Assembly: GCF_002979975.1 (NCBI RefSeq)
Contig: NZ_PCQD01000007.1
Span: 1-64,000 of the forward strand
Length of the DNA stretch: 64,000 nt
Reading direction: 5' to 3'
Source: Pseudomonas sp. MYb185
GTDB lineage: Bacteria > Pseudomonadota > Gammaproteobacteria > Pseudomonadales > Pseudomonadaceae
The notes under the pieces were generated by a model. That model was given only the letters and a program-made list of their open reading frames with translations, was not told where the DNA came from and ran no database searches. Below are positions 17,545 to 25,064 of the stretch, in pieces. The first letter of the stretch is position 1. Each line of letters opens with the position of its first letter. Made by a program: the position numbers and the translations under genes.

Positions 17545-17889
17545 ATGTTTGAACGACTTTCCGACCTGGATCCGACGGTACAGGACATGCTCCGCGACTT
17601 GATGCAGGATGACTATCAGTTGCTGTTGCAGACCTTTCTGCAGGACACCGACCGGCGCCTGTGCCAGTTGCATGACAATCTCCATCGCCACAACTGGGAA
17701 GGATTCCGTCAGGCGGCCCACAGCTTCAAGGGCAGTTGCAGCAATATGGGTGCGCTGGCCCTGCGCCAGGCCTGCGAGCAGGCCGAGGATGCGGCGCGGA
17801 ATGCCGATCCGGTCGCCGCGGCGCAGGTCTGCGCTCTGCTCGATCGGCTCAGCCTGCGTATCCGCCCGCAGCTGGCTTGCCGGTACTGA
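17545..17889 (+). CDS. Histidine phosphotransfer (Hpt) domain protein
   Basis: A 114-residue stand-alone Hpt domain with the phospho-acceptor His59 in AAHSFKGSCSNMGA. It would relay phosphate between a hybrid kinase and a response regulator in the cytoplasm. Start ATG 17545 gives the usual Hpt size; an upstream extension to 17455 does not look like protein of this family. It lies 153 bases after the STAS gene, and no receiver-domain partner is encoded nearby apart from FleR. Confidence 0.88.
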   Translation: MFERLSDLDPTVQDMLRDLMQDDYQLLLQTFLQDTDRRLCQLHDNLHRHNWEGFRQAAHSFKGSCSNMGALALRQACEQAEDAARNADPVAAAQVCALLDRLSLRIRPQLACRY

Positions 17890-17924
17890 AAACCTTCCTC
17901 AGCAGTGTGCACTACCCACCCGTC

Positions 17925-18661
17925 GGCGAGCAGGCGCTCGCCAACCCGCCACGAGCCGCTCTCCCAGCGTTCCACGCGCGGTGATATTGACCGGGGTGTA
18001 GCGCGCCTGCGCTACGCCAGCGCCCTGCCGTCAAAGCCCCGTCGTCGAGCAGGCGCTCGTCAACCCGCCACGAGCCGCTTTCCCAGCGCTCCACGCGCGG
18101 TGATATTGACCGGGGTGTAGCGCGCCTGCGCTACGCCAACGCCCTGCCGTCAAAGCCCTGTGGTCGAGCAGGCGCTCGTCAACCCGCCACGAGCCGCTTT
18201 CCCAGCGCTCCATGCGCGGTGACCCTGACCGGGGTGTAGCGCGCCTGCGCTACGCCAGTTTCCTGCCGTCCAAGCCCTGTGGTTGAGCAGGCGCTCGCCA
18301 ACCCGCCACGAGCCGCTCTCCCAGCGTTTCACGCACGGTGATATTGACCGGGGTGTAGCGCGCCTGCGCTACGCCAACGCCCTGTCGTCAAAGCCCCGTC
18401 GGCGAGCAGGCGCTCGCCAACCCGCCACGAGCCGCTCTCCCAGCGTTCCACGCGCGGTGACACTGACCGAGGTGTAGCGTGCCTGCGCTACGCCAACGCC
18501 CTGCCGTCAAAGCCCCGTCGGAGCAGGCGCTTGCCAACCCGCCGCGAGCCGCTCTCCCAGCGTTTCACGCACGGAGATATTGACCGGGGTGTAGCGCGCC
18601 TGCGCTACGCCAACGCCCTGCTGTCAAAGCCCTGTGGTCGAGCAGGCGCTCGTCAACCCGT
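17925..18661. repeat. Tandem array of 119-bp units with alternating hairpins (array 1)
   Basis: Hairpin A, GTAGCGCGCCTGCGCTAC, is found at 17998, 18117, 18236, 18355, 18474 (one G-T wobble) and 18591. Hairpin B, of the form GTCGAGC-AGGC-GCTCGAC or GGCGAGC-AGGC-GCTCGCC, is found at 17925, 18044, 18163, 18282, 18401, about 18518 (shortened) and 18637. The period is 119 bases (117 once). Loop GCCT of hairpin A is complementary to loop AGGC of hairpin B. The sequence between the hairpins is also conserved. The array fills most of the 902-base gap between the Hpt gene and fliK. I see no gene in it. Confidence 0.9.
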
Positions 18662-18726
18662 GGCGAGCGCTGGTCAGCCGGATGGTGGGAGCGGCGCCCC
18701 TCCAGTGATGGGGGCATCTTCAGGGG

Positions 18727-18743
18727 TTGGCCCGGAACTTGCC
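18727..18743 (+). promoter_or_regulatory. Sigma-54 (-24/-12) promoter of fliK
   Basis: TTGGCCCGGAACTTGCC matches YTGGCACGRNNNTTGCW at 15 of 17 positions with correct spacing, 49 bases upstream of fliK and just past the tandem array. Confidence 0.72.
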
Positions 18744-18791
18744 TTGTCCATGTAAAGAATCTGCGTTTGCGTTTTTGCATGGAGAGTATCG

Positions 18792-20066
18792 ATGTCTACC
18801 AGCCAAGCCTTGATGGCTCTGTTGAGCTCCGACCTGCGTGCTGCCGGCCAGGGGCGCGGCGCTCAGGCAGCGCCGTCTGCAGATGGCAGCGGGGAGTTTG
18901 CCGGGCTGCTCGCCGAGCAGTTGCCGGCGCAGTTGGAGTCGGCACTCGATCAGTTGAGCCCGGAACAGCGGGCGGCACTGGAGCAGGCTGCGCTTGCCGC
19001 CGACGGCAAGATGTTGCCGGCCGAACTGCAGGATTGGCTGCAGCAGTTGCCGGCAGAGGAGGCCGAGCCGACCGCCGAGGATGCATTGGCGGTGGTGGGA
19101 CAGTGGATGCAATGGTTGCAGGAGTCGGCTGATGTGGCTGGTTCCCGATCTGCACCCTCTACTCAGGCAGGTGACCCCGCGACCATGCTTGCCTCTCGGG
19201 CAGCGGCCGGGGGCGAGGCAGCGGCTCTGGCAGCGTCCGCAGAGCAGGCGGGTGAGGAGGGCGAGGGTGAACTGCCGGGCCGTGAGCTGCTGGGCAGAAA
19301 CCCGGGCCGGGAGCAGGCCAATATCGAATCCGGCCGCCAGACAACCCAGGCCAATGCACTACAGCAGACTACCCAGCAGAGCGTGCAGCAGGACAGCCAG
19401 CAGGAGTTCGCTGCCGCCTTGCAGCGCGCCGCTGGTAATGAGAGTGCTGCCACATCGCCGGCCATGCTCGGCAAGCTGGTGGAGCAGCTGGAAGGCCTCA
19501 ACCGCAGTGAAGACAGTGATGCCCTGGATGGCCTGGGGCGTCATGCTGCCCAGGCGGCCAGTGCCGCTGCCGCGCTGACCGCGCGCCCGGTCGTCGGCGC
19601 GACGCAGCCCATGGGCGTGCCTTTCGGCCAGCCGAGCTGGGGCGAGGCCATGGTCGAGCGGGTGATGTGGATGTCCAGCCAGAACCTGCGCAGCGTGGAG
19701 ATCCAGCTGGACCCCGCCGAGCTTGGTCCGCTGGAGATCCACATCCAGCATCGCGGGCAGGAGTTGCAGGTGCAGTTCGTCAGCCAGAACCCCAGCGTGC
19801 GTGAAGCACTGGAAACGCAGATGCACCGGCTGCGTGAGATGTTCGGCCAGCAGGGGCTGGAGCAGGCGGAGGTCACAGTGGCCGACCGCTCGCCGGGGGA
19901 GCAATCCCAGTCCCGCCAGGGCGGTGGTGAATTGGCGGAACGAAGCGCCGGCCAGACCGGCTCCGGCAACAGCCTGAGCGGGGTCGCCGACAGCGAGGTG
20001 GTCGAGGTATCGAGCGCCCAGTCGCAAGCTCTGCCGTTGCGGCGGCTGGTCGACTATTACGTCTGA
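18792..20066 (+). CDS. fliK: Flagellar hook-length control protein FliK
   Basis: A 424-residue protein with a low-complexity Ala/Gln/Glu-rich N-terminal part (1-270) and a FliK C-terminal domain (about 285-375) carrying VEIQLDPAELGPLEIHIQ, the family signature. FliK is exported, measures hook length and triggers the switch from hook to filament export. It has its own sigma-54-type promoter. The gene ends the flagellar block in this window; fliL, fliM and others do not follow, and a convergent DUF4142 gene lies downstream. Confidence 0.93.
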   Translation: MSTSQALMALLSSDLRAAGQGRGAQAAPSADGSGEFAGLLAEQLPAQLESALDQLSPEQRAALEQAALAADGKMLPAELQDWLQQLPAEEAEPTAEDALAVVGQWMQWLQESADVAGSRSAPSTQAGDPATMLASRAAAGGEAAALAASAEQAGEEGEGELPGRELLGRNPGREQANIESGRQTTQANALQQTTQQSVQQDSQQEFAAALQRAAGNESAATSPAMLGKLVEQLEGLNRSEDSDALDGLGRHAAQAASAAAALTARPVVGATQPMGVPFGQPSWGEAMVERVMWMSSQNLRSVEIQLDPAELGPLEIHIQHRGQELQVQFVSQNPSVREALETQMHRLREMFGQQGLEQAEVTVADRSPGEQSQSRQGGGELAERSAGQTGSGNSLSGVADSEVVEVSSAQSQALPLRRLVDYYV

Positions 20067-20100
20067 GGTTGCTTGGTCCTCCCTGGTGGGAGGCCTGTGC

Positions 20101-20213
20101 CATGGATTGCCACGCCCTTCGGGCTCGCAATGACGGGTGAGGGGGCAGTACAGGCAAGCCACTCACTCCCCCTCGTCATTGCGAACCGCAACGCGGTGAA
20201 GCAATCCACAGGC
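20101..20213. repeat. CATTGCGA-type palindromic element between fliK and a convergent gene
   Basis: The arms of the 140-bp family recur here in outward order: CATGGATTGCC...GGGCTCGCAATGAC at 20101-20133, then GTCATTGCGAACCGC...GAAGCAATCCA near 20175-20211. This is the same order as between two adjacent units of the fliG-fliH array. It lies between converging genes. Confidence 0.8.
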
Positions 20214-20256
20214 ACCGGGTAGCCGGCAATCCCCAGATTGCCGGCGAGTACTCACA

Positions 20257-20934
20257 TCAGGTATCCGGCGTGGATTCGACCAGCTTGCGCGCTTCTTCCA
20301 GGTGTTCCTGCAGCTTGGGCAGGGTTTCCCGGGCGAAGGCGGCAACCTCCGCATCATCCGAGCGGGTGGCGCGTTCGAACAGTTCGATGGTCCGTTCGTG
20401 GGCCGCCACCTGGTTATTGGCGTAGGCCGCATCGAAGGATTCACCCTCCCGTGCCTGCAGGATCATGGTCCTGGCCTTGTCCATCAGCGTGGCTTCATCG
20501 GATATCTCCAACCCCTTGTCTGCTGCGAGCTCGGCCATCTTCTCGTTCGCTGCGGCGTGGTCCTTGATCATCCGTTCGGCGAAGGCTCTGACTTCCGCAT
20601 TCTGCGACTCTTCCAGGGCTTTCTGTCCGGTTTCTATTTCTGCCACGCCGTTGGCAGAGGCTTCTTCGAGAAAGTCCGCAGCATCGATGCTGTCGACATT
20701 CGCATCGGTGCCGGCCATGCCGCCATCGACCTGATCGTCATTACGGATGGCACCGGTGGTATCGGCACTGCCGCCATCACCCGTGGTGGCTGGGGTGCCG
20801 GTGGGGCCGGAGGTTTGGGGGGCGCGGTCGTCGGTCATGTCCTGGGCAAAAGCGGGCTGGGCAACGTAACCAAGAGCGATTGACATGATGGCGGCGGCCA
20901 GGATTTTCAGGTGCGTCGGTTTCGAACTGTACAT
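20257..20934 (-). CDS. Secreted DUF4142 (ferritin-like helical) protein
   Basis: A 225-residue protein with a signal peptide ending near AQPAFAQD (residue 30), an Asp/Thr/Gly-rich linker to about 70, and a DUF4142 helical domain (75-215) with repeated HERTIELFERA / FAERMIKDHAAANEKM patterns. DUF4142 proteins are predicted four-helix, ferritin-like periplasmic proteins, often in stress loci; the function is not established. The ATG has GAGGTGAG upstream. Confidence 0.88.
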   Translation of the reverse strand: MYSSKPTHLKILAAAIMSIALGYVAQPAFAQDMTDDRAPQTSGPTGTPATTGDGGSADTTGAIRNDDQVDGGMAGTDANVDSIDAADFLEEASANGVAEIETGQKALEESQNAEVRAFAERMIKDHAAANEKMAELAADKGLEISDEATLMDKARTMILQAREGESFDAAYANNQVAAHERTIELFERATRSDDAEVAAFARETLPKLQEHLEEARKLVESTPDT

Positions 20935-21028
20935 ATCTCACCTCTGCTGTTTTTGTGTACCTATCTGAATAGAGAAATATCCGCCCGCCAAGGTTCAACC
21001 AGAATAAAGCGCAGCGGCCGTCACATGT

Positions 21029-21778
21029 TCAGGACAGATGCCCGATCCGGTCACCGATGATCATCTCGCTGATCCAGTTGGTGAGGATGGTGGTGTAGGC
21101 ACTCTGGCAGCGCTCGTCGGACAGCCCATGATCGGCTCCGTCGATGATGCGGTGGGTCATCGAGTGGGCCCGGCGGAACGCGGAGCGGTAGTTCATGATG
21201 GTGCTGTGTGGCACATGCTCGTCGTATTCCGACTCGACGATCAGCACATCGCCGAGGAAGTCGGCACAGGCCCCCAGCGCCCGGTTGTCCAGTGGGCCGA
21301 GCAGGGTCTGGCGGTAGCGCATCAGTTGTTGGCGATCCAGTTGCTGCTTGGGCACTTCCCACTGGTCATCCCAGTACAGTGCGGGCACGCGCATGGCCAG
21401 CCAGCGCACCGGGCGCAGGGTGGTGAGAATCGCCGCCAGGTAACCGCCGTAGCTGGTACCGATCACGGCGATACGTTCCGGGTCGGTCGAGGGATATTGC
21501 GCCAGGCGGTCATAGGCGACCAGGATATCCTGCAGGTTGTGTTCGCGGGTGACGGTCTGCTTCTGCAACAGGGTCCGCTCATGCCCGCGCAGATCGAACG
21601 TCAGGCATACGCAGCCGAGGCCGGCAATGCCGCGTCCGCGAGTCATGTCTCGGGTCTGGCTGCCGCCCCAACCATGCACGAAGAGGATGCCGGGCATGCG
21701 TTTCTGTGGTGCCAGCAGGGTGCCGGCGATCTGTTCCTGCGCAACGGTCAGTTCTATAGCTTCGCTGGTGGCTGCCAT
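21029..21778 (-). CDS. Alpha/beta hydrolase of the dienelactone hydrolase/peptidase S9 type
   Basis: A 249-residue cytoplasmic hydrolase. Visible catalytic elements are the nucleophile elbow GTSYGGY (Ser near 117), a candidate Asp in ESEYDEHVP and the His in DGADHGLS. The oxyanion region reads LFVHGWGGSQ. It should cleave an ester or similar bond; the substrate is unknown. Its start lies 25 bases inside the upstream DUF3182 gene in another frame, implying translational coupling and a shared role. Confidence 0.85.
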   Translation of the reverse strand: MAATSEAIELTVAQEQIAGTLLAPQKRMPGILFVHGWGGSQTRDMTRGRGIAGLGCVCLTFDLRGHERTLLQKQTVTREHNLQDILVAYDRLAQYPSTDPERIAVIGTSYGGYLAAILTTLRPVRWLAMRVPALYWDDQWEVPKQQLDRQQLMRYRQTLLGPLDNRALGACADFLGDVLIVESEYDEHVPHSTIMNYRSAFRRAHSMTHRIIDGADHGLSDERCQSAYTTILTNWISEMIIGDRIGHLS

Positions 21779-22875
21779 GGTCGGACTCTGACTCCTGTGG
21801 TAAGGGGGCCGGTGGCCGGATCATCGCCCTGATATAGCACCAGGGCACTTTCGGGGATCGGGGGCGCGGCGCCGTAGACTTCCCAACTGCCCGCCTGTAC
21901 GCGCTGCAATGTCGGATCAGCGGCGAAGGCGAGCAGGGCATGGATCTCGGCACTGCTGGCGCCACCGATGCGCCAGGACTGTTCCAGCACGCCGCTGCAC
22001 TGATGCCCGGCCGGGTCGTGGCCAACGGCGACATCGCAATTGCGCCGCGAGGCGATGAAACCGGGAAAGGCCGTTTCGGCGGCCTGCTCGTAACGCTGGG
22101 CCTGCGCGATGACGGTACGCGCCACGGGTAGATCCAGCTGGCGCACCAGGGCGCGGTAATCGCCACGCACCACCCACAGGTCCGAGCCGCCATATACCGC
22201 TTCACCGTCATTGGCCCGGGTCAGCTTCTGGGTGCCGAAATAGCTGGCGACCAGGTTACCGACGCGGGTCTGGCCGACGCTATAGGTGGCTATCGCGCCG
22301 AGGTTCTGTTCCAGCACCAGACCTTCCTCGCGCACCCGGATCGCATCCTGCTGGCCCAGCCAGTGTTCCAGTTCGGCGAGTGATCGGATCACCTGTTGTC
22401 CACGCCCGGCGCGGCCCGCTACCAGCTTGGTGCGCAACGCGCCGCGCTGCAGTAGCTGGCGACCGGCCCGCAGGGCATCGTCCACATCGAAGGCGCTGTA
22501 GCCCGGCAGCACCACATCGCTGGCCAGCTCGATGAAGCGCGTATTCCAGCCCTCGGGCGCGCGGGCATTGGCATCGACCAGCGGATGGGAGATGGCCTTG
22601 GTGGCCATGAACGGGTGAGTGACCACGCCGCCATAGAGATCGGCATCACTGCTGATGGCTGGCTGTGGCGCGATCAGCGTGTCGTCGGGCACCACATACA
22701 ACTGCTGCGGGGCGCTCTTGCCCCGCTGCACGCCGGCGAACGGAATGCCCAGCAGTTCGGCGATCTGGCCAGCGAGATGCCGATGCACATGTTGCTCATG
22801 GGCTGAGGTCGGCTGCCCGGTTTGCAGCAGCACCACAGCCGACTTGGGTGGCGATTGGACCTTGCCCAATGACAT
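21754..22875 (-). CDS. DUF3182 family protein (ATP-grasp-like)
   Basis: A 373-residue protein matching what I recall of DUF3182, a family found beside stress and NHEJ genes in Pseudomonas and thought to have an ATP-grasp-like fold. Segments that look like such a fold are TKLVAGRAGRGQQVIRS and REEGLVLEQNLGAIATYSVG. No experimental function is known to me. GGAGG lies one base before the ATG at 22875, so a TTG at 22869 may be the true start. It overlaps the hydrolase gene and is 40 bases after the DUF2892 gene. Confidence 0.78.
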   Translation of the reverse strand: MSLGKVQSPPKSAVVLLQTGQPTSAHEQHVHRHLAGQIAELLGIPFAGVQRGKSAPQQLYVVPDDTLIAPQPAISSDADLYGGVVTHPFMATKAISHPLVDANARAPEGWNTRFIELASDVVLPGYSAFDVDDALRAGRQLLQRGALRTKLVAGRAGRGQQVIRSLAELEHWLGQQDAIRVREEGLVLEQNLGAIATYSVGQTRVGNLVASYFGTQKLTRANDGEAVYGGSDLWVVRGDYRALVRQLDLPVARTVIAQAQRYEQAAETAFPGFIASRRNCDVAVGHDPAGHQCSGVLEQSWRIGGASSAEIHALLAFAADPTLQRVQAGSWEVYGAAPPIPESALVLYQGDDPATGPLTTGVRVRPWQPPAKL

Positions 22876-22915
22876 TCCTCCAAGCCAGGGTGCCCAGGCT
22901 TGCGCAGCGGGGGCG

Positions 22916-23173
22916 TTACTTGAAGCGCGGTGGCGGCGGGATGACTCGCTGTTCGCGCATTTCCTGCAGTCGCCGCTTGGCCGGGCAATAGCCCCGGGCG
23001 CCGCGATAGATCACCGCCGCGCCAAGTGCCAGATTAATCAGGCCCAGCGGCCCCGGTCGTTTCAGCCCCTTGCCGATCAGCACCAGGCCGCCACCGATCG
23101 ACACCCACTTTTCCGCCGTGGTGACATTGTGCGTCGGTGGTTTGCCAAACAGCTCACGTAATACCTCGTACAT
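22916..23173 (-). CDS. Small membrane protein, DUF2892-like
   Basis: An 85-residue protein starting MYEVLRELFGK with GGAG nine bases upstream. Two hydrophobic stretches (about 23-35 and 43-58) separated by KRPGPLG resemble the DUF2892 two-helix inner-membrane family. The tail is basic and Pro-rich. Function unknown. It is the third of five leftward genes that may form one operon (23803 to 21029). Confidence 0.65.
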   Translation of the reverse strand: MYEVLRELFGKPPTHNVTTAEKWVSIGGGLVLIGKGLKRPGPLGLINLALGAAVIYRGARGYCPAKRRLQEMREQRVIPPPPRFK

Positions 23174-23184
23174 TGTCGTTCTCC

Positions 23185-23559
23185 TCAATTGGCCCGGCGC
23201 AGGGCATTGACCAGTTCCTGCTTGCGCATGGTCGAACGACCACGGATGTTCTGTGCCCGGGCCTTGGCCATCAGTTGATCCTTGGTCTGCTCCTGCAGCG
23301 AGGCCGAACGCGATCCGGCCTTGCGTGTGGCGGCAGCCTGCTGCGCCGAATCACTGCGTGCGGCGGCCTTGCTACCGGCGGATTTCTTCTGTCCGGAGCC
23401 GCCGGAGCGGTTGCCGCCACCGGACTGCTTGTTCACCGTGGCCCAGGCTCGGGCCTCGGCTTCCTTCCCGGAAACGCCTTTGCGCTCGTACCCTTTCTCG
23501 ATGTGTTCGGCCTTGCGTTTCTGCTTGTCGGTGTACTTGTCTTTGTCACCTTGGGACAT
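23185..23559 (-). CDS. Basic hydrophilic protein with C-terminal Rho-N/SAP-like motif
   Basis: A 124-residue, Lys/Gln/Ser/Ala-rich protein. The first 45 residues (DKYTDKQKRKAEHIEKGYE, ARAWATVNK) are typical of proteins called plasmid stabilisation protein in Pseudomonas; the last 35 (TKDQLMAKARAQNIRGRSTM and following) look like a Rho-N or SAP helix-extended-loop-helix, which binds nucleic acid in other proteins. The middle is disordered. A DNA-binding or DNA-protective role would fit its place beside ku and ligD but is inference. Confidence 0.72.
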   Translation of the reverse strand: MSQGDKDKYTDKQKRKAEHIEKGYERKGVSGKEAEARAWATVNKQSGGGNRSGGSGQKKSAGSKAAARSDSAQQAAATRKAGSRSASLQEQTKDQLMAKARAQNIRGRSTMRKQELVNALRRAN

Positions 23560-23587
23560 GTCGATTCTCCCGGTTGGTTAGGGCAGG

Positions 23588-23803
23588 TCAGGGTTGGTAG
23601 TTGTGCCCCGGCTCGGAGTCGGGATGCAGCACTGGGGTCACCTGAATGTCGGTGATGTGTTCCGAGGGCCGGCTGTCATGCCGGGCTTCGACGTGTGCCC
23701 GGGCCTGCTCCGGCGACAGGTGCTCGGCAGCGCACTGCACTTCCATGGTGGTTGGCTGGTTGTCGATGATGTAGCTGACAAGGAACCGGTGTTTCTCGCG
23801 CAT
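23588..23803 (-). CDS. Small conserved hypothetical protein
   Basis: A 71-residue protein starting MREKHRFLVSYI at ATG 23803, with GGGAG seven bases upstream. It has a beta-rich first half and the motif LSPEQARAHVEARH. I do not recognise the family. It is the first of five leftward genes and diverges from ku across 181 bases. Confidence 0.65.
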   Translation of the reverse strand: MREKHRFLVSYIIDNQPTTMEVQCAAEHLSPEQARAHVEARHDSRPSEHITDIQVTPVLHPDSEPGHNYQP

Positions 23804-23984
23804 GGCTGTTCTCCCGTGCAGATCGGCCGTAATACCGGTGGCCCGTATCCATACAGACAATGCGCAGTGGCGGGGAGGTTCATTGTTTTTCTGCTGCCCG
23901 CCTGGCGCGGATCGGGGCTGAACTTTTGTCTTCGCCACCGGGTCATCCGTAGACAATGCACACAATGGCCAGGAGCATCCTGTT

Positions 23985-24863
23985 ATGGCACGGGCAATCT
24001 GGAAGGGCGCGATCAGTTTCGGCCTGGTTCATATCCCGGTCTCGCTGGTGTCCGCCACTTCCTCCAGCGGTATCGACTTCGACTGGCTGGACCAGCGCAG
24101 CATGGACCCGGTGGGTTACAAGCGGATCAACAAGGTCACCGGCAAGGAGGTGGCCAGCGAACATATCGTCAAGGGTATCGCGTTCGAAAAGGGCCGCTAC
24201 GTCATCATCAGCGAAGATGAGATCAAGGCCGCGCTGCCTAGGGCGACGCAGACCATCGATATCTTCGCCTTCCTCGACAGCACCGAGATTCCGCTGCTGA
24301 ATATCGCCAAGCCGTATTTTCTCAGCCCCGACCGGCGCGGGGAGAAGGTCTACGCCCTGTTGCGAGAAACCCTGGTCAGGACCGGCAAGGTGGCCCTGGC
24401 GCATGTGGTGGTACGTACCAAACAGAGCCTCGCCGCGCTGATGCCGCTGGATGCGGCCCTGGCCCTGATCATCCTGCGCTGGCCAGCGGAGGTGCGCAGC
24501 ATCGAGCAACTGGATCTGAAGGAGGAGGTGCGCGAGGTCAAGCTGAGCAGCAAGGAACTGGATATGGCCAAGCGCCTGGTGGAAGACATGGCCGCCAGCT
24601 GGGAACCGGAGGAATACCACAATACCTTCGAGGAGCAGATCATGGCGCTGGTCGACGAGAAGGTCGATGCCGGCGAAATCCAGGCGGTGGAAGCCGAGGA
24701 ACTGGAGCAAGAGCGGCAGAGTGCGGATGTGGTGGACCTGACCGAGTTGCTGAAACGCAGCCTGGGTGGCAAGCAGCGCGGGGCGGGCAAGGCCGCCGCC
24801 GGCAGGACGGCTGGCAAGAGTGCCGGGCAGGGTAGCAGAGCCCCGCGCAAGAAATCCGGCTGA
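23985..24863 (+). CDS. ku: Non-homologous end joining protein Ku
   Basis: A 292-residue bacterial Ku. It begins MARAIWKGAISFGLVHIPV, the family signature, has the ring-forming core to about 230, and a Lys/Gly/Ala-rich tail (260-292) that binds DNA in homologues. Ku binds double-strand ends and recruits LigD, encoded 201 bases downstream on the same strand. The pair is used in stationary phase and after desiccation. Confidence 0.96.
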   Translation: MARAIWKGAISFGLVHIPVSLVSATSSSGIDFDWLDQRSMDPVGYKRINKVTGKEVASEHIVKGIAFEKGRYVIISEDEIKAALPRATQTIDIFAFLDSTEIPLLNIAKPYFLSPDRRGEKVYALLRETLVRTGKVALAHVVVRTKQSLAALMPLDAALALIILRWPAEVRSIEQLDLKEEVREVKLSSKELDMAKRLVEDMAASWEPEEYHNTFEEQIMALVDEKVDAGEIQAVEAEELEQERQSADVVDLTELLKRSLGGKQRGAGKAAAGRTAGKSAGQGSRAPRKKSG

Positions 24864-24881
24864 CAACCGCATGATTCATAT

Positions 24882-24977
24882 GTCATTGCGAGCCACGCAG
24901 TGGCGCGGCAATCCAGGAAGGCGCGCCGGCTATTCCGTGCCCGTGGATTGCTTCACCGCTTTGCGGTTCGCAATGAC
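24882..24977. repeat. CATTGCGA-type palindromic element between ku and ligD
   Basis: A 96-base element with arms GTCATTGCGAGCC and GGTTCGCAATGAC, and internal inverted GGCAATCC/GGATTGC motifs, the same family and length as the fliG-fliH units. The reading frame of ligD stays open through it, but the real ligD start lies further downstream. Confidence 0.8.
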
Positions 24978-25064
24978 GGCAGGGAGTGGCGGATGGCCAG
25001 GCGCAGGCCGCGCAGGATATGCGTCATTGGGTCCAAAGGCCTCTCATTCACTGGAGTCGTCACC

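Noticed and set aside
17925-18661. CRISPR array
   Set aside because: The units are 119 (and elsewhere 104) bases with the whole unit conserved; there are no short repeats with unique spacers and no cas genes.
24900-25064. A 55-residue N-terminal extension of LigD
   Set aside because: It reads through a CATTGCGA palindromic repeat and is Arg-rich; the family start MPRPLTEYNRKRDF is at 25065.
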